Assembly: GCF_002994445.1 (NCBI RefSeq)
Contig: NZ_MRZJ01000001.1
Location: 248,001 to 312,000, forward strand
DNA length: 64,000 nucleotides
Direction of reading: 5' to 3'
DNA from: Staphylococcus simulans
GTDB taxonomy: Bacteria > Bacillota > Bacilli > Staphylococcales > Staphylococcaceae
Position numbers and translations under genes: made by a program. Below, piece after piece: positions 48,641 through 58,246 of the stretch (position 1 is its first letter; each line of letters opens with the position of its first letter). The notes under the pieces were generated by a model, which saw only the letters and a program-made list of their open reading frames with translations, was not told where the DNA came from and searched no databases.

Positions 48641-49093
48641 GTGGCTAAAAAATCAGTAAGACATATAAAAATCAGAGAAATCATATCCACTGAACAGGTT
48701 GAAACTCAAGATGAATTAGTAAAACGTTTGAACCAATTCGATTTAAATGTAACACAAGCAACAGTATCAAGAGATATCAAAGAGTTGCAATTAATCAAAG
48801 TACCTGCTCCGACAGGACAATATATTTACAGTTTGCCAAACGACAGAAAATATCATCCGCTTGAAAAATTAGGACGTTATTTGATGGATTCTTTCGTCAA
48901 TATCGAAGGAACAGGCAACTTATTAGTACTTAAAACTTTGCCCGGCAACGCACAATCTATCGGTGCTATTTTAGATCAAATCGACTGGGACGAAGTACTC
49001 GGTACAATTTGCGGTGACGATACATGCTTACTCATTTGTCATGATGAAGCATCAGCAAATGAAATTAAGACACGTATTTTTAATCTGTTATAA
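48641..49093 (+). CDS. argR: Arginine repressor ArgR/AhrC
   Basis: Arginine-responsive hexameric regulator of 150 residues. The N-terminal winged helix contains [34 protein letters not shown] and the C-terminal oligomerisation domain has the arginine-binding [16 protein letters not shown] 48641 was chosen because GAGGTG lies eight bases upstream and it gives the family start [18 protein letters not shown] 48632 overlaps the ribosome site. recN follows at 14 bases, the conserved argR-recN pair. Confidence 0.95.
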   Translation: MAKKSVRHIKIREIISTEQVETQDELVKRLNQFDLNVTQATVSRDIKELQLIKVPAPTGQYIYSLPNDRKYHPLEKLGRYLMDSFVNIEGTGNLLVLKTLPGNAQSIGAILDQIDWDEVLGTICGDDTCLLICHDEASANEIKTRIFNLL

Positions 49094-49107
49094 GGAAGCG
49101 ATGAGCC

Positions 49108-50787
49108 ATGTTACAAACATTAACAATTAAACAGTTTGCTATCATTGATGAATTAGAAATTAATTTTGGCGATGGGCTAACCGTTTTAAGCGGGGAGACT
49201 GGTGCAGGTAAATCTATCATCATCGATGCAATCGGACAATTAATAGGTATGCGTGCATCTTCAGACTTTGTTCGTCATGGCGAAAAGAAAGCAACGATTG
49301 AGGGAATTTTCGATATTGATAACAATCCAGCGGTTATTGATACGCTTAAGACATTAGAAATTGATGCGGATGAAGATTTCCTGATCGTTAAGAGAGAAAT
49401 TTTCAGTTCAGGCAAGAGTCTATGCAAAGTGAATAACCAAACTGTTACTTTGCATGACTTGCGTCTGATTATGCAAGAATTGCTAGATATTCACGGACAA
49501 CATGAAACACAATCTTTGTTAAAACAAAAATATCATCTGCAATTAGTGGATTCATATGCAGATGGCAAATACGAGTCGGTGCTTAATCAATACCAGACAA
49601 CGTATCAAAACTATAAAGCTAAAACACATGAATTAGATGAGTTAGAATCTGCTGACCAAGCATTGCTCCAAAGATTAGACTTAATGAAATTCCAAGCTGA
49701 AGAGTTAGCTGAAGCCAACCTTCAAGAAGGAGAAATCGAACAGTTAGAAGCAGATATAAAACGCATTCAGAATTCAGAAAATTTAAGCTTAGCACTTAAT
49801 GCAGCGCATGTAACTTTAACAGATGAACAAGCCATTCCAGACCGCTTATATGAATTAAGCCAACAGCTTCAAAGTATTGATGAAATTATTCCTAAGAAGT
49901 TCACGGCATTAAAAGAACAAGTCGATCAATTTTATTATACTTTGGAAGATGCCAAACACGAATTGTATGATGAACTCTCCAATACGGAATTTGATGAACA
50001 ATATTTAAATGAACTCGAATCACGTATGAATCTGCTTAACAATTTAAAGCGCAAATATGGTAAAGATATCAGCCAATTGATGCAGTATCAAGAAAAGCTG
50101 AATGATGAAATTAATAAAATCGAGAATTATGAACAAAGTACTGCAAATCTAAAAGATGAAATTTCTCAATTACATGCGCAACTGCTTGAAGAAGGTAAAT
50201 CACTTTCTAAAGAAAGACGCTTGGTCGCAAGAGAATTAAGAGACCACATTGTTGATGAAATTCAAAATCTCCAAATGAAAGATGCAAATTTAGAAATTTC
50301 ATTCAAACCGTTAGAAGAACCTAGTGCAGAGGGTATTGAAAAAATAGAAATTCTTATTAGCCCGAATAAAGGCGAACCGCTTAAAAGTTTAGCTAAAATC
50401 GCTTCAGGCGGCGAATTATCTCGTATCATGCTGGCATTAAAAAGTATCTTTGTGAAATCTAGAGGACAAACAGCTATTTTATTTGATGAGGTAGACTCAG
50501 GCGTTTCAGGTATAGCAGCGCAAAAAATGGCTGAAAAAATGAGAGACATTTCTAAGTATATTCAGGTAATATGTATTTCTCACTTGCCGCAAGTTGCGTC
50601 TATGAGTGACCATCACTTATTAATCAGCAAAGCATCACAAGAAGACAGAACAACAACCAGTGTTAAAGAATTGACGGGTGAACATCGCATTGATGAAGTA
50701 GCAAGAATGATTTCAGGTGCCAATGTTACACAATTAACCAGAGAGAATGCGAAAGAAATGATAGAACAAAATCATGGTGCGCAGTGA
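49108..50787 (+). CDS. recN: DNA repair protein RecN
   Basis: SMC-like ATPase that helps join DNA ends in double-strand break repair. The 559-residue protein has Walker A GETGAGKS at residues 29-36, two coiled-coil arms in the middle, the ABC signature ASGGELSRIMLALK, and Walker B ILFDEVDSGVSG. The start follows AAGGAAGCGATGAGCC. It lies close behind argR and 24 bases before ptb, without an obvious terminator. Confidence 0.95.
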   Translation: MLQTLTIKQFAIIDELEINFGDGLTVLSGETGAGKSIIIDAIGQLIGMRASSDFVRHGEKKATIEGIFDIDNNPAVIDTLKTLEIDADEDFLIVKREIFSSGKSLCKVNNQTVTLHDLRLIMQELLDIHGQHETQSLLKQKYHLQLVDSYADGKYESVLNQYQTTYQNYKAKTHELDELESADQALLQRLDLMKFQAEELAEANLQEGEIEQLEADIKRIQNSENLSLALNAAHVTLTDEQAIPDRLYELSQQLQSIDEIIPKKFTALKEQVDQFYYTLEDAKHELYDELSNTEFDEQYLNELESRMNLLNNLKRKYGKDISQLMQYQEKLNDEINKIENYEQSTANLKDEISQLHAQLLEEGKSLSKERRLVARELRDHIVDEIQNLQMKDANLEISFKPLEEPSAEGIEKIEILISPNKGEPLKSLAKIASGGELSRIMLALKSIFVKSRGQTAILFDEVDSGVSGIAAQKMAEKMRDISKYIQVICISHLPQVASMSDHHLLISKASQEDRTTTSVKELTGEHRIDEVARMISGANVTQLTRENAKEMIEQNHGAQ

Positions 50788-50811
50788 ACATAAAATGGGA
50801 GGAATCTAGCT

Positions 50812-51702
50812 ATGCAATTTGAAGCATTAATTTCAAACGCTAATGCATTAGAAGGTAATATCGGTGTCTTGTTCGCAAATGATGAAAAGACGATTGCTTC
50901 AATTATTGAGATTTTAGAACAAACTAATTGTCATGTCACACTATATGGTGTGAAGGATCCGACAGAATTAATTCGCTCTTTTAATATTGATGGTGCGTTT
51001 TTAAACCGTATTCATTTAAGAACGTTTCAAGAGCGAGAAGATGTATTTCAAAAGTGTGCAGATGATTTAAATCAGCAAGTAACACATGTCTTGATGAAAG
51101 GCGACATCACTTCATCTGAGATATTATCTTTTGTGTTGAAGCATAAATCATTCATGGACAAGCAGCATTTCTTAAATCATGTGGCGTGTTTTGATATTCC
51201 TTCTTATCACAAAATGCTGATACTGAGCGATGTTGCTTTAAATGTTCACCCAAGTATCGATGAGCGTATTCAAATGATTGAGAACATAGAGATTTTTGCT
51301 AAAAAAATCGGCTACTCTTCACTTAATGTCGGTTTGTTATCATCTGTAGAACATCCAACTTCTAAAATTCCATCTTCTATTGATGCTGCTGAAATTGCAG
51401 CACATTTTAAAGAAGATGATTATCTAAAAGTAGATGGCCCGTTCGCATTTGATAATGCCATTGATAAAGAAAGTGCTATTGAGAAAAATATTGATTCTGA
51501 TATTGCTGGAGATATTGATGCACTGATTGTACCGCACATTGATGTAGGGAATGCTTTATATAAAGCGTTTACTTATTTTGCGAATGCACAGACAGCAAAT
51601 TTAATTTTAGGTTCTAAATTTCCGATTGTACTGACTTCAAGAGCAGATTCAGTACAAAATAAAGTGAATTCAGCTATTTTAGCATTGCACACACTTAAAT
51701 AA
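50812..51702 (+). CDS. ptb: Phosphate butyryltransferase
   Basis: Converts butyryl-CoA or branched acyl-CoA and phosphate to acyl phosphate. The 296-residue protein belongs to the phosphate acetyl/butyryl transferase family: THVLMKGDITSSEIL, SDVALNVHPSIDERIQM, and VDGPFAFDNAIDKESA are typical. The start follows TGGGAGGAATCTAGCT. It is the first gene of ptb-buk-lpdA-bkdAA-bkdAB-bkdB, so it should use the isobutyryl-, isovaleryl- and 2-methylbutyryl-CoA made by the dehydrogenase. Confidence 0.9.
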   Translation: MQFEALISNANALEGNIGVLFANDEKTIASIIEILEQTNCHVTLYGVKDPTELIRSFNIDGAFLNRIHLRTFQEREDVFQKCADDLNQQVTHVLMKGDITSSEILSFVLKHKSFMDKQHFLNHVACFDIPSYHKMLILSDVALNVHPSIDERIQMIENIEIFAKKIGYSSLNVGLLSSVEHPTSKIPSSIDAAEIAAHFKEDDYLKVDGPFAFDNAIDKESAIEKNIDSDIAGDIDALIVPHIDVGNALYKAFTYFANAQTANLILGSKFPIVLTSRADSVQNKVNSAILALHTLK

Positions 51703-51714
51703 ATAAAGCGTTTT

Positions 51715-51749
51715 AGTTCTTCTTCAAATTGGGAGGAGAACTTTTTTTC
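51715..51749 (+). terminator. Terminator-like hairpin between ptb and buk
   Basis: AGTTCTTCT and AGGAGAACT pair (one G-U) around a ten-base loop and are followed by seven T. It separates two genes that normally act together, so readthrough or a second promoter upstream of buk is needed; the 150-base gap after it has no near-consensus promoter. Confidence 0.72.
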
Positions 51750-51902
51750 ATGAAAATTAACTCAAAGTTAGTAACAAGTTAGTACTTTCCTATTAAGATT
51801 ACTTTAAAAATATTACTTGAATAAGGTAAAATATAAAGGGTAGTTTTTTAGAAAACAACAAGTATTCAACATCGAAGATTCAAATCAAAGCAGGTGGAAC
51901 TT

Positions 51903-52961
51903 ATGACCAATATTCTTGTTATCAACTTAGGGAGCACATCATCTAAAATTGCTTTCTTTAAAAATAAACAATGTGCTGCTATTGAAACTATACAGCATGA
52001 CATCACAATTACACAAAAGCCGTTGTTAGAGCAAGAGCCTTATAGAATTGAAGCTATTAAAGCATTTATCGAAGCTTCAACCCCAGGTTTAAACAGTATT
52101 GATGCCATTGCTTGCCGTGGCGGTTTGCTGAAACCGATTGCCGGTGGAACTTATGCTGTAAACAAAGCAATGTATGATGATTTAAGACATTTTAAATACG
52201 GTGTCCATGCCTCTAATTTAAGCGGTATTATCGGTTATAATTTAGGTCATACTTTAAATGTGCCTGTTTATATTGTTGATCCGGTTGTCGTTGATGAACT
52301 CGTCGATATTGCTAGAATGACGGGTATTAAAGGTATTCATCGCAGAAGTGTATTTCATGCGTTGAATCAAAAAGCTGTTGCGCGCAAATTTGCGCAATCT
52401 CAAAATAAAAAGTATGATGAAGTCAATGTTATTGTTGCACATATGGGAGGCGGCATTACAATTGGTGCACATTTACAAGGGAAAGTGGCAGATGTCAATG
52501 AAGGTTTGTACGGTGAAGGACCTTTGAGCCCGGAAAGGGCAGGCAGTATACCGAATGATCTGCTCTATCAGTTTGGCCATACCCATCATTATTCCCCTGA
52601 GGAATTAAATCACTTTATCAGTAAACAAGCAGGAATTATGAGTTTATATGAAACAAATAATATCCAAACCCTCGTTAAACGTTATGAGCAGGATTCAGAA
52701 GTGCGTTTAATATTAGATACAATGATTTACCAAATTGCCAAAGCAATCGGTGAAAGAGCTGTTATTTTCAAAGGTCGAACAGATCAAATCATTTTAACAG
52801 GCGGTATTGCTTACAGCAGTTTGATTACCAATAAAATTGCTGAATATACCAATTGGATTGCACCTGTCACAGTTTATCCAGGCGAATTAGAAATGGAGTC
52901 GCTTGCAAATAGGGTATATGAAACAGTAAATCTACAAGAATCAGTAAAACAATATAGTTAG
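51903..52961 (+). CDS. buk: Butyrate kinase
   Basis: Acetokinase-family enzyme that transfers phosphate from (branched) acyl phosphate to ADP, giving ATP and the free acid. The 352-residue protein begins MTNILVINLGSTSSKIAFF and has VIVAHMGGGITIGAH and PLSPERAGSIPNDLLYQF. ATG 51903 follows CAGGTGGAACTT; an upstream in-frame start at 51894 overlaps the ribosome site. lpdA starts 10 bases after it. Confidence 0.93.
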   Translation: MTNILVINLGSTSSKIAFFKNKQCAAIETIQHDITITQKPLLEQEPYRIEAIKAFIEASTPGLNSIDAIACRGGLLKPIAGGTYAVNKAMYDDLRHFKYGVHASNLSGIIGYNLGHTLNVPVYIVDPVVVDELVDIARMTGIKGIHRRSVFHALNQKAVARKFAQSQNKKYDEVNVIVAHMGGGITIGAHLQGKVADVNEGLYGEGPLSPERAGSIPNDLLYQFGHTHHYSPEELNHFISKQAGIMSLYETNNIQTLVKRYEQDSEVRLILDTMIYQIAKAIGERAVIFKGRTDQIILTGGIAYSSLITNKIAEYTNWIAPVTVYPGELEMESLANRVYETVNLQESVKQYS

Positions 52962-52971
52962 GAGTTCAATT

Positions 52972-54396
52972 ATGGCAGAAGAACAATATGATTTAGTCAT
53001 TCTTGGCGGTGGAACTGCGGGTTATGTAGCAGGAATTCGTGCTTCACAGCTTGGAAAGAAAGTCGCAATTGTTGAAAATCAATTACTTGGAGGCACATGT
53101 CTGCATAAAGGATGTATTCCGACAAAAGCATTACTTAAGTCAGCTGAAGTATTACATACTGTTAAAAATGCGGCATTGTATGGTGTTGATACAGCTCAAT
53201 TCCAATTGAATTACGAAAAAGTATATGAACGAAAAGATGAAATTGTTGCACAAATGCATACAGGCGTCAAACACCTGATGCAGCATAACCATATAGATAT
53301 TTATAACGGAACAGGAAGAATATTAGGCTCATCTATATTCTCGCCGCAACCTGGTACTATTTCAGTAGAATATGCAGATGGCAATTCAGAATTAATCCCA
53401 AATGATTATGTATTAATCGCAACAGGATCAAGACCTGCAGAATTGCCATTTTTAACATTCGACCATAATGTTGTGTTATCGAGCAATGATATCTTGAAAA
53501 TGACAGAACTGCCTGAATCGGTTGCAATTATCGGCGGCGGTGTCATCGGTATGGAGTTTGCTTCGTTACTAAATGACTTCGGTACGAAAGTAACAGTTAT
53601 TGAAGCAGGCGAGCGTATTTTACCGAATGAAAACAAAACTGTAACTAAGACACTGAAAAAGCATCTTGAAAATATAGGTGTAAGTATATATGAAAACGTT
53701 CAGCTGTCAGAAGAGAATATCACTATCAAAGAAGACTCAGCACACTTAGAATTGGAAAATGAGTCTTTAACTGTTGATAAAATATTGCTTGCTGTCGGGC
53801 GTAAACCGAACACTGATGATATCGGATTGAATAATACGAAAATCAAGTTGGACGATAAAGGCTTCATTGAAGTGAATGAACAGCAGCAAACACAAGAACA
53901 GCATATCTATGCTGCTGGAGATTGTATTGGCAAATTGCAACTCGCACACGCAGGTTCTAAAGAAGGTACTACTGCTGTTGAAGCGATGTTTGATGATACA
54001 GTTATCCCTGTTGATTATAATGCGATTCCAAAATGTATTTATACTTATCCAGAGATTGCATCAATCGGGATGAATATCGATCAGGCAAAAGCAGCTGATT
54101 ATAAAAAAGCACGCAGTTTTAAAGTGCCGTTTAAAGCTATCGGCAAAGCTGTGATTGAAGATGCTGAACAACAAGATGGATTCTGCGAACTTGTCGTAGA
54201 TCAAGAAACAGACACTGTTTTAGGCCTAAGTATGATTGGACCGCATGTTACAGAATTAATTAATGAAGCAGCGCTGCTCCAATTTATGAATGGTTCTACT
54301 TTAGAATTAGGACTCACAACACATGCACATCCTTCATTATCTGAAGTATTGATGGAAGCTGGACTTAAAGCAGCACAACGCTCTGTCCACGCTTAA
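52972..54396 (+). CDS. lpdA: Dihydrolipoyl dehydrogenase (E3) of the branched-chain complex
   Basis: FAD enzyme that reoxidises the lipoyl arms of BkdB with NAD+. The 474-residue protein has the N-terminal FAD motif LGGGTAGYVAG, the redox-active disulfide C43/C48 in GGTCLHKGC, the NAD motif AIIGGGVIGMEFASLL, and the C-terminal His-Glu region LTTHAHPSLSEVL. It lies in the bkd operon, so it is the dedicated E3 of this complex rather than of pyruvate dehydrogenase. Confidence 0.95.
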   Translation: MAEEQYDLVILGGGTAGYVAGIRASQLGKKVAIVENQLLGGTCLHKGCIPTKALLKSAEVLHTVKNAALYGVDTAQFQLNYEKVYERKDEIVAQMHTGVKHLMQHNHIDIYNGTGRILGSSIFSPQPGTISVEYADGNSELIPNDYVLIATGSRPAELPFLTFDHNVVLSSNDILKMTELPESVAIIGGGVIGMEFASLLNDFGTKVTVIEAGERILPNENKTVTKTLKKHLENIGVSIYENVQLSEENITIKEDSAHLELENESLTVDKILLAVGRKPNTDDIGLNNTKIKLDDKGFIEVNEQQQTQEQHIYAAGDCIGKLQLAHAGSKEGTTAVEAMFDDTVIPVDYNAIPKCIYTYPEIASIGMNIDQAKAADYKKARSFKVPFKAIGKAVIEDAEQQDGFCELVVDQETDTVLGLSMIGPHVTELINEAALLQFMNGSTLELGLTTHAHPSLSEVLMEAGLKAAQRSVHA

Positions 54397-54413
54397 TAAA
54401 AGGAGGAAGAAAG

Positions 54414-55406
54414 ATGATTGATTATAAATCTGCCGGTCTTACCGAAAGAGATTTAAAAGAGATGTATAAATGGATGGATTTGGGTCGCAAAATAGACGAA
54501 AGAATGTGGCTATTAAACCGCGCAGGAAAAATCCCTTTCGTTATCAGCTGTCAAGGACAAGAAGCAGCACAAATCGGCATGGCATTTGCTATGGAAAAAG
54601 GGGATGTTTCAGCCCCTTATTATAGAGATTTAGCGTTAATTACTTATTTAGGTATTACACCAACTGAAACAATGATGTCTGCTTTCGGCAAACAAGGCGA
54701 CATTAATTCAGGCGGTAAACAAATGCCGTCTCACTACAGTAAAAGAGAAGTCGACATTCTATCGCAAAGTTCACCTGTAGGCACACAAGTGTTGCAAGGT
54801 GTCGGTGCTGCATTAGCGCTTAAAATGGATAAGAAACCTAACATTGCAATGGCAACATTAGGTGAAGGGACTTCTAACCAAGGTGATTTTCATGAAGGCC
54901 TTAACTTTGCTGGTGTTCAAAAATTACCATTTATTTGTGTCATTGAAAATAATGAATATGCAATTTCAGTACCTACTCACTTGCAGTATGCGGCTGAGAA
55001 ATTATCTGATCGTGCATTAGGCTATGGTATTCATGGCGAACGTGTTGACGGAAACGATCCGATTGCCATGTATAAAGCCATGCACGAAGCACGCGAAAGA
55101 GCTCTTAACGGTGGAGGCTCAACGTTGCTCGAAGCTATGTGTACACGTATGACAGCACATTCTTCTGATGACGATGACCAATACAGAAGTCCAGAAATCA
55201 GAGAAGGTTTGAAATCATTGGATTGCAATATCAAATTCAAAGCTCACTTGCTTGATTTAGGCATTGCAAATGACGAATGGTTTGCTGAAGTAGAGAAAGA
55301 AAATAAAGCTATCGTAAACAAAGCGACTAAAGAAGCTGAAGCTTCACCATATCCAGACCCAAGTGAAACATATACGCATGTTTACGAAGAAGGAGGGCTT
55401 GAATAA
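54414..55406 (+). CDS. bkdAA: Branched-chain 2-oxo acid dehydrogenase E1 alpha
   Basis: Thiamine-diphosphate subunit of 330 residues that decarboxylates the 2-oxo acids of Val, Leu and Ile. The ThDP motif GEGTSNQGDFHEGLNFAGVQKLPFICVIENN and YYRDLALITYLG are diagnostic. The start follows AAAAGGAGGAAGAAAG. Its stop shares one base with the start of bkdAB, enforcing equal subunit production. Confidence 0.95.
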   Translation: MIDYKSAGLTERDLKEMYKWMDLGRKIDERMWLLNRAGKIPFVISCQGQEAAQIGMAFAMEKGDVSAPYYRDLALITYLGITPTETMMSAFGKQGDINSGGKQMPSHYSKREVDILSQSSPVGTQVLQGVGAALALKMDKKPNIAMATLGEGTSNQGDFHEGLNFAGVQKLPFICVIENNEYAISVPTHLQYAAEKLSDRALGYGIHGERVDGNDPIAMYKAMHEARERALNGGGSTLLEAMCTRMTAHSSDDDDQYRSPEIREGLKSLDCNIKFKAHLLDLGIANDEWFAEVEKENKAIVNKATKEAEASPYPDPSETYTHVYEEGGLE

Positions 55407-56389
55407 TGGCAAAAATTACTTATTTATCAGCAATCCAACAAGCTATATATCAAGCTATGGAAAAAAATCCGAATGTATTTGTTTTAGGTGAAGACGTAGG
55501 TAAAAAAGGTGGCGTTTTCGGCGTTACTTTAGGCTTGCAAGAAAAATTCGGAATTGAACGTGTGATTGATACACCTTTAGCTGAATCTAACATTGTCGGT
55601 ACAGCGATTGGTGCCTCTATGTTAGGCAAACGTCCAATTGCTGAAATTCAATTTGCAGAATATATATTACCAGCTACTAACCAAATAATGAGTGAAGCAG
55701 CCAAAATGCGCTACCGTTCTAATAATGATTGGCAAGCGCCAGTTACAATTCGTGCTCCTTTTGGCGGCGGTATTCATGGTGCCTTATACCATTCGCAAAG
55801 TATCGAAAGTGTTTTTGCATCTACACCAGGTTTGACGATTGTTATTCCGTCCACACCTTATGATGCGAAAGGTTTGCTTTTAGCGTCTGTAGAATCAAAT
55901 GATCCTGTCTTGTATTTCGAACACAAAAAGGCATACCGTTTATTAAAAGAAGAAGTACCAGAAGAATATTATACAGTGCCGATCGGCAAAGCAGATGTTA
56001 AACGTGAAGGCAGTGATATTACGGTCTTTACATACGGCTTATGTGTAAATTACAGTTTGCAAGCAGCAGATGTTTTAGCTGAAGAGGGCATTGATGTTGA
56101 AGTAGTAGATTTACGTACAGTTTATCCATTAGATAAATCAACTATTATTGAACGTGCAAAACGCACTGGCAAGATTTTATTAGTAACTGAAGATAATTTG
56201 GAAGGCAGCATTATGTCAGAAGTTTCAGCGATTATCGCAGAAAACTGCTTATTTGATTTAGATGCACCGATTATGCGTCTCGCTGGTCCAGATGTTCCAG
56301 CAATGCCGTTTTCACCGCCATTAGAAGATGAATTCATGATGAATCCGGATAAAATCAAAGAAAAAATGCTTGAATTAGCACGTTTTTAA
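55406..56389 (+). CDS. bkdAB: Branched-chain 2-oxo acid dehydrogenase E1 beta
   Basis: Partner subunit of 327 residues completing the E1 active site. It contains VLGEDVGKKGGVFGVT near residue 26 and EIQFAEYILPATNQIMSEAAKMRYRS, family hallmarks. It overlaps bkdAA by one base and is followed by the E2 gene after 18 bases. Confidence 0.95.
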   Translation: MAKITYLSAIQQAIYQAMEKNPNVFVLGEDVGKKGGVFGVTLGLQEKFGIERVIDTPLAESNIVGTAIGASMLGKRPIAEIQFAEYILPATNQIMSEAAKMRYRSNNDWQAPVTIRAPFGGGIHGALYHSQSIESVFASTPGLTIVIPSTPYDAKGLLLASVESNDPVLYFEHKKAYRLLKEEVPEEYYTVPIGKADVKREGSDITVFTYGLCVNYSLQAADVLAEEGIDVEVVDLRTVYPLDKSTIIERAKRTGKILLVTEDNLEGSIMSEVSAIIAENCLFDLDAPIMRLAGPDVPAMPFSPPLEDEFMMNPDKIKEKMLELARF

Positions 56390-56407
56390 TTATAGGAGGC
56401 CTATGAC

Positions 56408-57700
56408 ATGGAAATCAAAATGCCGAAACTCGGAGAGAGTGTACATGAAGGTACCATTGAACAATGGTTAGTCGAAGTCGGCGACAAAATAGAAGAATAC
56501 GAACCTATTTGTGAAGTTATTACAGATAAAGTAACGGCAGAAGTGCCATCTACAGAAGCTGGTACAATTACTAAAATCTTAGTTGAAGCTGGTGAAACTA
56601 TCAGCGTTGGGACACCTATTTGCGAAATTGAAGCTGAAGGTGAAGCAAGTGCTTCTGATGAATCAAATAATGACACATCATCAGAAACACCTGCAAAAGA
56701 AGAAGCACCTGTAAAACCAGAACAACCACAACAATCGGCTGCTCCAAAAAATGAAAATCAGCCATTAAATAACGGCAGATATTCTCCTGTAGTCTTCAAA
56801 TTGGCATCAGAGCATCAAATCGATTTAACCCAAGTGAAAGGCACTGGCTTTGAAGGTCGTGTAACTAAAAAAGATATTGAACATGTTATTAGTAATCCTG
56901 ACTTGATGTTAGAGCAATCTAATGTTCAAGACAGCAAGGCAGCATTAGAAAGTGCAGCAACACCTGAAAGCACACCATCAAGCACTGCTTCTGATGACTT
57001 TGCTGGAGAATCTATTCCAGTCAACGGTGTAAGAAAAGCCATTGCAAAACATATGGTTGAAAGTGTGACTGAAATTCCGCATGCATGGATGATGGTCGAA
57101 GCTGATGCTACAAACTTGGTGAAAACAAGAAATCATCATAAAGCGCAATTTAAAGCAAAAGAAGGCTACAACTTAACATTCTTTGCATTCTTTGTGAAAG
57201 CTGTAGCAGAAGCTTTAAAAGAATTCCCTATGCTTAACAGCAGCTGGCAAGGTTCTGAAATCAAAGTGCATAAAGCTATTAATATTTCTATTGCGGTTGC
57301 AGTAGAAGATAAATTATTCACACCTGTGATTCATAATGCTGATGAAAAATCTATTAAAGGTATTGCACGTGAAATCAATGAATTAGCTACGAAAGCACGT
57401 AACAATAAATTGACACAAGCTGATATGCAAGGCGGAACATTTACTGTAAATAATACAGGTACGTTTGGCTCTGTGTCTTCAATGGGTATAATCAACCACC
57501 CGCAAGCAGCTATTCTGCAAGTAGAATCAATCGTTAAAAAACCAGTGGTTATTGATGATATGATTGCAATCCGCAATATGGTCAACTTATGTATTTCTAT
57601 TGATCATCGTATTTTAGATGGTCTCCAAGCCGGCCGTTTTATGAATACAATTAAAAATAGAGTAGAACAATTTTCAATTGAACATACTTCTATCTATTAA
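56408..57700 (+). CDS. bkdB: Branched-chain 2-oxo acid dehydrogenase E2 (lipoamide acyltransferase)
   Basis: Core of the complex, 430 residues: an N-terminal lipoyl domain with lipoylated K41 in EVITDKVTAEV, an Ala/Glu/Pro-rich linker (about 80-115), the peripheral subunit-binding domain (SPVVFKLASEHQIDLTQVKGTG), a second linker, and the catalytic domain ending with the active-site HRILDG. Products feed branched-chain fatty acid synthesis, important for membrane fluidity in staphylococci, or Ptb/Buk for ATP. It needs lipoate; lipM lies about 17 kb upstream. Confidence 0.95.
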   Translation: MEIKMPKLGESVHEGTIEQWLVEVGDKIEEYEPICEVITDKVTAEVPSTEAGTITKILVEAGETISVGTPICEIEAEGEASASDESNNDTSSETPAKEEAPVKPEQPQQSAAPKNENQPLNNGRYSPVVFKLASEHQIDLTQVKGTGFEGRVTKKDIEHVISNPDLMLEQSNVQDSKAALESAATPESTPSSTASDDFAGESIPVNGVRKAIAKHMVESVTEIPHAWMMVEADATNLVKTRNHHKAQFKAKEGYNLTFFAFFVKAVAEALKEFPMLNSSWQGSEIKVHKAINISIAVAVEDKLFTPVIHNADEKSIKGIAREINELATKARNNKLTQADMQGGTFTVNNTGTFGSVSSMGIINHPQAAILQVESIVKKPVVIDDMIAIRNMVNLCISIDHRILDGLQAGRFMNTIKNRVEQFSIEHTSIY

Positions 57701-57728
57701 TGACGTTTCAGATAAACGAACAGGCATG

Positions 57729-57757
57729 TTGAACTCTATTAAATTAATTAGTAGAAT
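57729..57757 (+). promoter_or_regulatory. Probable sigma-A promoter for brxB
   Basis: TTGAAC at 57729-57734 and TAGAAT at 57752-57757 with a 17-base spacer, 40 bases before brxB. Confidence 0.6.
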
Positions 57758-57796
57758 AAAATAGAACATTATCATAAACTGAAGGGTGATTTCATT

Positions 57797-58234
57797 ATGG
57801 ATTTAAATTTTGATTTATATATGAACGATGTAGTTGAACAAGCACGTAAAGAAATAGAAAATGCTGGTTATGAACAGCTTACAACGCCAGAAGATGTTGA
57901 TGCAGTACTTAAAAAAGACGGCACTTCACTTGTAATGATTAACTCAGTATGCGGTTGTGCAGGCGGTATTGCACGTCCGGCTGCAGAACATGCATTGCAT
58001 TTCGATAAATTGCCTGATCGTCTAGTTTCTGTATTTGCTGGTCAAGATAAAGAAGCAACACAACGCGCGAGAGAATACTTTGAAGGATATGCACCTTCAA
58101 GTCCATCATTCGCACTTATCAAAGATGGTAAAATTACTGAGATGGTAGAACGTCATCAAATCGAAGGACATGACATCATGGATGTAATTACGCAACTTCA
58201 AAACCTATTCGAAAAATATTGCGACAAGCGATAA
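57797..58234 (+). CDS. brxB: Bacilliredoxin BrxB (YphP/YqiW family)
   Basis: Thioredoxin-fold protein that removes bacillithiol from proteins under oxidative stress. The 145-residue protein has the diagnostic CGC active site at residues 52-54 in NSVCGCAGG, plus [16 protein letters not shown]. Staphylococci make bacillithiol, so the role fits. The start follows TGAAGGGTGATTTCATT. The next gene begins 12 bases later. Confidence 0.93.
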   Translation: MDLNFDLYMNDVVEQARKEIENAGYEQLTTPEDVDAVLKKDGTSLVMINSVCGCAGGIARPAAEHALHFDKLPDRLVSVFAGQDKEATQRAREYFEGYAPSSPSFALIKDGKITEMVERHQIEGHDIMDVITQLQNLFEKYCDKR

Positions 58235-58246
58235 GAGGGTAGGCAG

